Source: Deltaproteobacteria bacterium
Lineage (GTDB): Bacteria > Myxococcota > XYA12-FULL-58-9 > JAUUZB01
Reading direction: 5' to 3'
NCBI GenBank assembly: GCA_030590185.1
Contig: JAUUZB010000109.1
Coordinates: 1 to 8,348, forward strand
Length of the DNA: 8,348 bases
The notes beneath the pieces are model-generated. The model ran no database searches and was not told the origin of the DNA. It saw only the letters and a program-made list of their open reading frames with translations. Every line of letters starts with the position of its first letter. The first letter of the stretch is position 1. This document shows positions 7,166-8,348 of the stretch, one piece after another. The translations under genes and the position numbers were made by a program.

Positions 7166-8343
7166 GGCTCGTTGCCCGCCATCAACTCGCTCGCCTGCTC
7201 CGCATCCTTGTCGCCACGGCCGGAGAGGTTGACCAGAATGATGGTCTCTGACGTCGCCTGGCGCGCCAGGGTGATGGCGTGGGCGATGGCGTGGGCTGAC
7301 TCGAGGGCCGGGATGATCCCCTCGCCTCGGGCGAGGTCGGAAAAGGCGGCGAGCGCCTCGGCGTCGGTGATCCCAACGTAGGAAGCCCGGCCGCTCGCCT
7401 GTAGGGCAGCGTGCTCGGGCCCGACGCCGGGGTAATCGAGCCCGGCGGCGATCGAGTGGGTCGGTTGTACCTGACCATCGGAGTCCTGCAGGACCAGCGT
7501 GCGGCTGCCGTGCAGGACACCGGGACGGCCCAGGGTCAAGGTCGCGCCATGCTCTGTGCTGTGCAAACCGCGGCCGGCCGCCTCGGCGCCGATCAGGGCG
7601 ACCTCCGAATCGTCGAGAAAGGCGCTGAAGATGCCAATGGCGTTCGAGCCACCACCGACGCAGGCGACCACCGTATCGGGCAACCGCCCGGCCTGGTCGA
7701 GGATCTGATCGCGGGCCTCCTCGCCGATGACGCTCTGGAACTCGCGCACCATCCGGGGGAACGGGTGCGGCCCGGTGACGGTGCCCAACATATAATGTGT
7801 CGCATCATAGCTGGCCGCCCAGTCCCGCAATGCTTCGTTGATCGCATCCTTGAGAGTTTGGGAGCCGGTGGTCACCGGCACGACCTCAGCCCCCATCAGG
7901 GTCATGCGAAAGACGTTCAAGCGTTGGCGGGCTACGTCGGTGGCACCCATGTAGATGCAGGTCTCCAACCCCAACAGGGCACCGGTGAGCGCCGTGGCGA
8001 CCCCGTGCTGACCGGCGCCGGTCTCCGCGATCAACCGCGTCTTGCCGAGTCGGCGGGCCAGGAGGCCCTGCCCTAGCACCTGATTCGTTTTGTGGGCGCC
8101 GCCGTGGAGTAGATCTTCGCGCTTGAGAAAAATGCGCGCCGGGGTGTCCCGACAGAGGTTGCGACACTCGTACAACGGCGTTGGCCGGCCGGCGTAGTCC
8201 CGCAAGAGCTGATCGAGCTCGCGCCTGAACTCGGGGTCGCCGCGGGCGGCGAGGAACCCGGCCTCGAGCTGCTCCAGGGCCGGGAACAAGATCTCCGGTA
8301 CGAACACGCCACCAAAATCGCCGAACCTCGGATCAGTCTGCAT
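7162..8343 (-). CDS. trpB: Tryptophan synthase beta chain (PLP enzyme)
   Basis: This 393-residue enzyme condenses indole with L-serine to form tryptophan using pyridoxal phosphate, as the beta subunit of the alpha2-beta2 complex. The PLP-binding Lys is K85 in GGAHKTNQ. Catalytic E107 lies in AETGAGQHG (106-114), the PLP-phosphate loop is VGGGSNA (229-235), and the SGRGDKD signature is at 374-380. It is the standard TrpB1 length and begins with the usual N-terminus ([11 protein letters not shown]), so ATG 8343 is a natural start; its ribosome-binding site is mostly outside the window. The stop codon overlaps the trpA start by four bases. The upstream trp genes (such as trpF or trpC) would lie beyond the right edge if the operon is conventional. 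Confidence 0.98.
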   Translation of the reverse strand: MQTDPRFGDFGGVFVPEILFPALEQLEAGFLAARGDPEFRRELDQLLRDYAGRPTPLYECRNLCRDTPARIFLKREDLLHGGAHKTNQVLGQGLLARRLGKTRLIAETGAGQHGVATALTGALLGLETCIYMGATDVARQRLNVFRMTLMGAEVVPVTTGSQTLKDAINEALRDWAASYDATHYMLGTVTGPHPFPRMVREFQSVIGEEARDQILDQAGRLPDTVVACVGGGSNAIGIFSAFLDDSEVALIGAEAAGRGLHSTEHGATLTLGRPGVLHGSRTLVLQDSDGQVQPTHSIAAGLDYPGVGPEHAALQASGRASYVGITDAEALAAFSDLARGEGIIPALESAHAIAHAITLARQATSETIILVNLSGRGDKDAEQASELMAGNEP

Positions 8344-8348
8344 CGACC

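Noticed and set aside
6547..7381. Plus-strand open frames of about 235 codons opposite trpA/trpB
   Set aside because: trpA and trpB are unmistakable on the minus strand. These frames have Arg-rich shadow composition.
7411..8076. 221-codon plus-strand open frame
   Set aside because: It is antisense to trpB, whose catalytic motifs span the same region.

Overview
The window is GC-rich DNA, with most codons ending in G or C. It carries six protein-coding genes (one cut by the left edge) and one tRNA gene. Three things suggest a Myxococcota-like (former deltaproteobacterial) genome: a Hanks-type kinase with the HRD-x-SPEN catalytic loop common in that group, a very large Ig-rich lipoprotein, and the high GC. 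This assignment is inference; no phylogenetic marker is decisive here.

Layout. Positions 1-404 hold the 3' end of an unrecognised plus-strand gene. Convergent to it, 442-1746 (minus) encodes a soluble Ser/Thr protein kinase whose last ~43 residues look like a ribbon-helix-helix DNA-binding domain. Its 5' leader contains three evenly spaced small palindromes (1755-1824). After a 327-base divergent intergenic region, 2074-5226 (plus) encodes a 1050-residue predicted lipoprotein. It has four to five Ig-like domains followed by a ~530-residue C-terminal half. That half reads like a complete two-barrel BPI/LBP (TULIP) lipid-binding protein, with the CSSC motif, the amphipathic helix after it, and the terminal helix ending in FPIP all in the expected order. 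This is the most interesting object in the window.

Next, 5304-6149 (plus) is a MalG-type sugar ABC permease with no partner genes in view. A tRNA-Ser(UGA) gene lies at 6173-6260 (minus). From 6353 to 8343 (minus) a trpB-trpA pair with an ATGA overlap encodes tryptophan synthase.

The genes do not form one pathway. trpBA is a housekeeping pair, probably the end of a longer trp operon entering from the right. The kinase and the lipoprotein share a divergent promoter region and could be functionally linked, but nothing in the sequence proves it. There is no CRISPR array, transposase, integrase or phage gene. Apart from the 1747-2073 gap, no non-coding stretch exceeds 300 bases.
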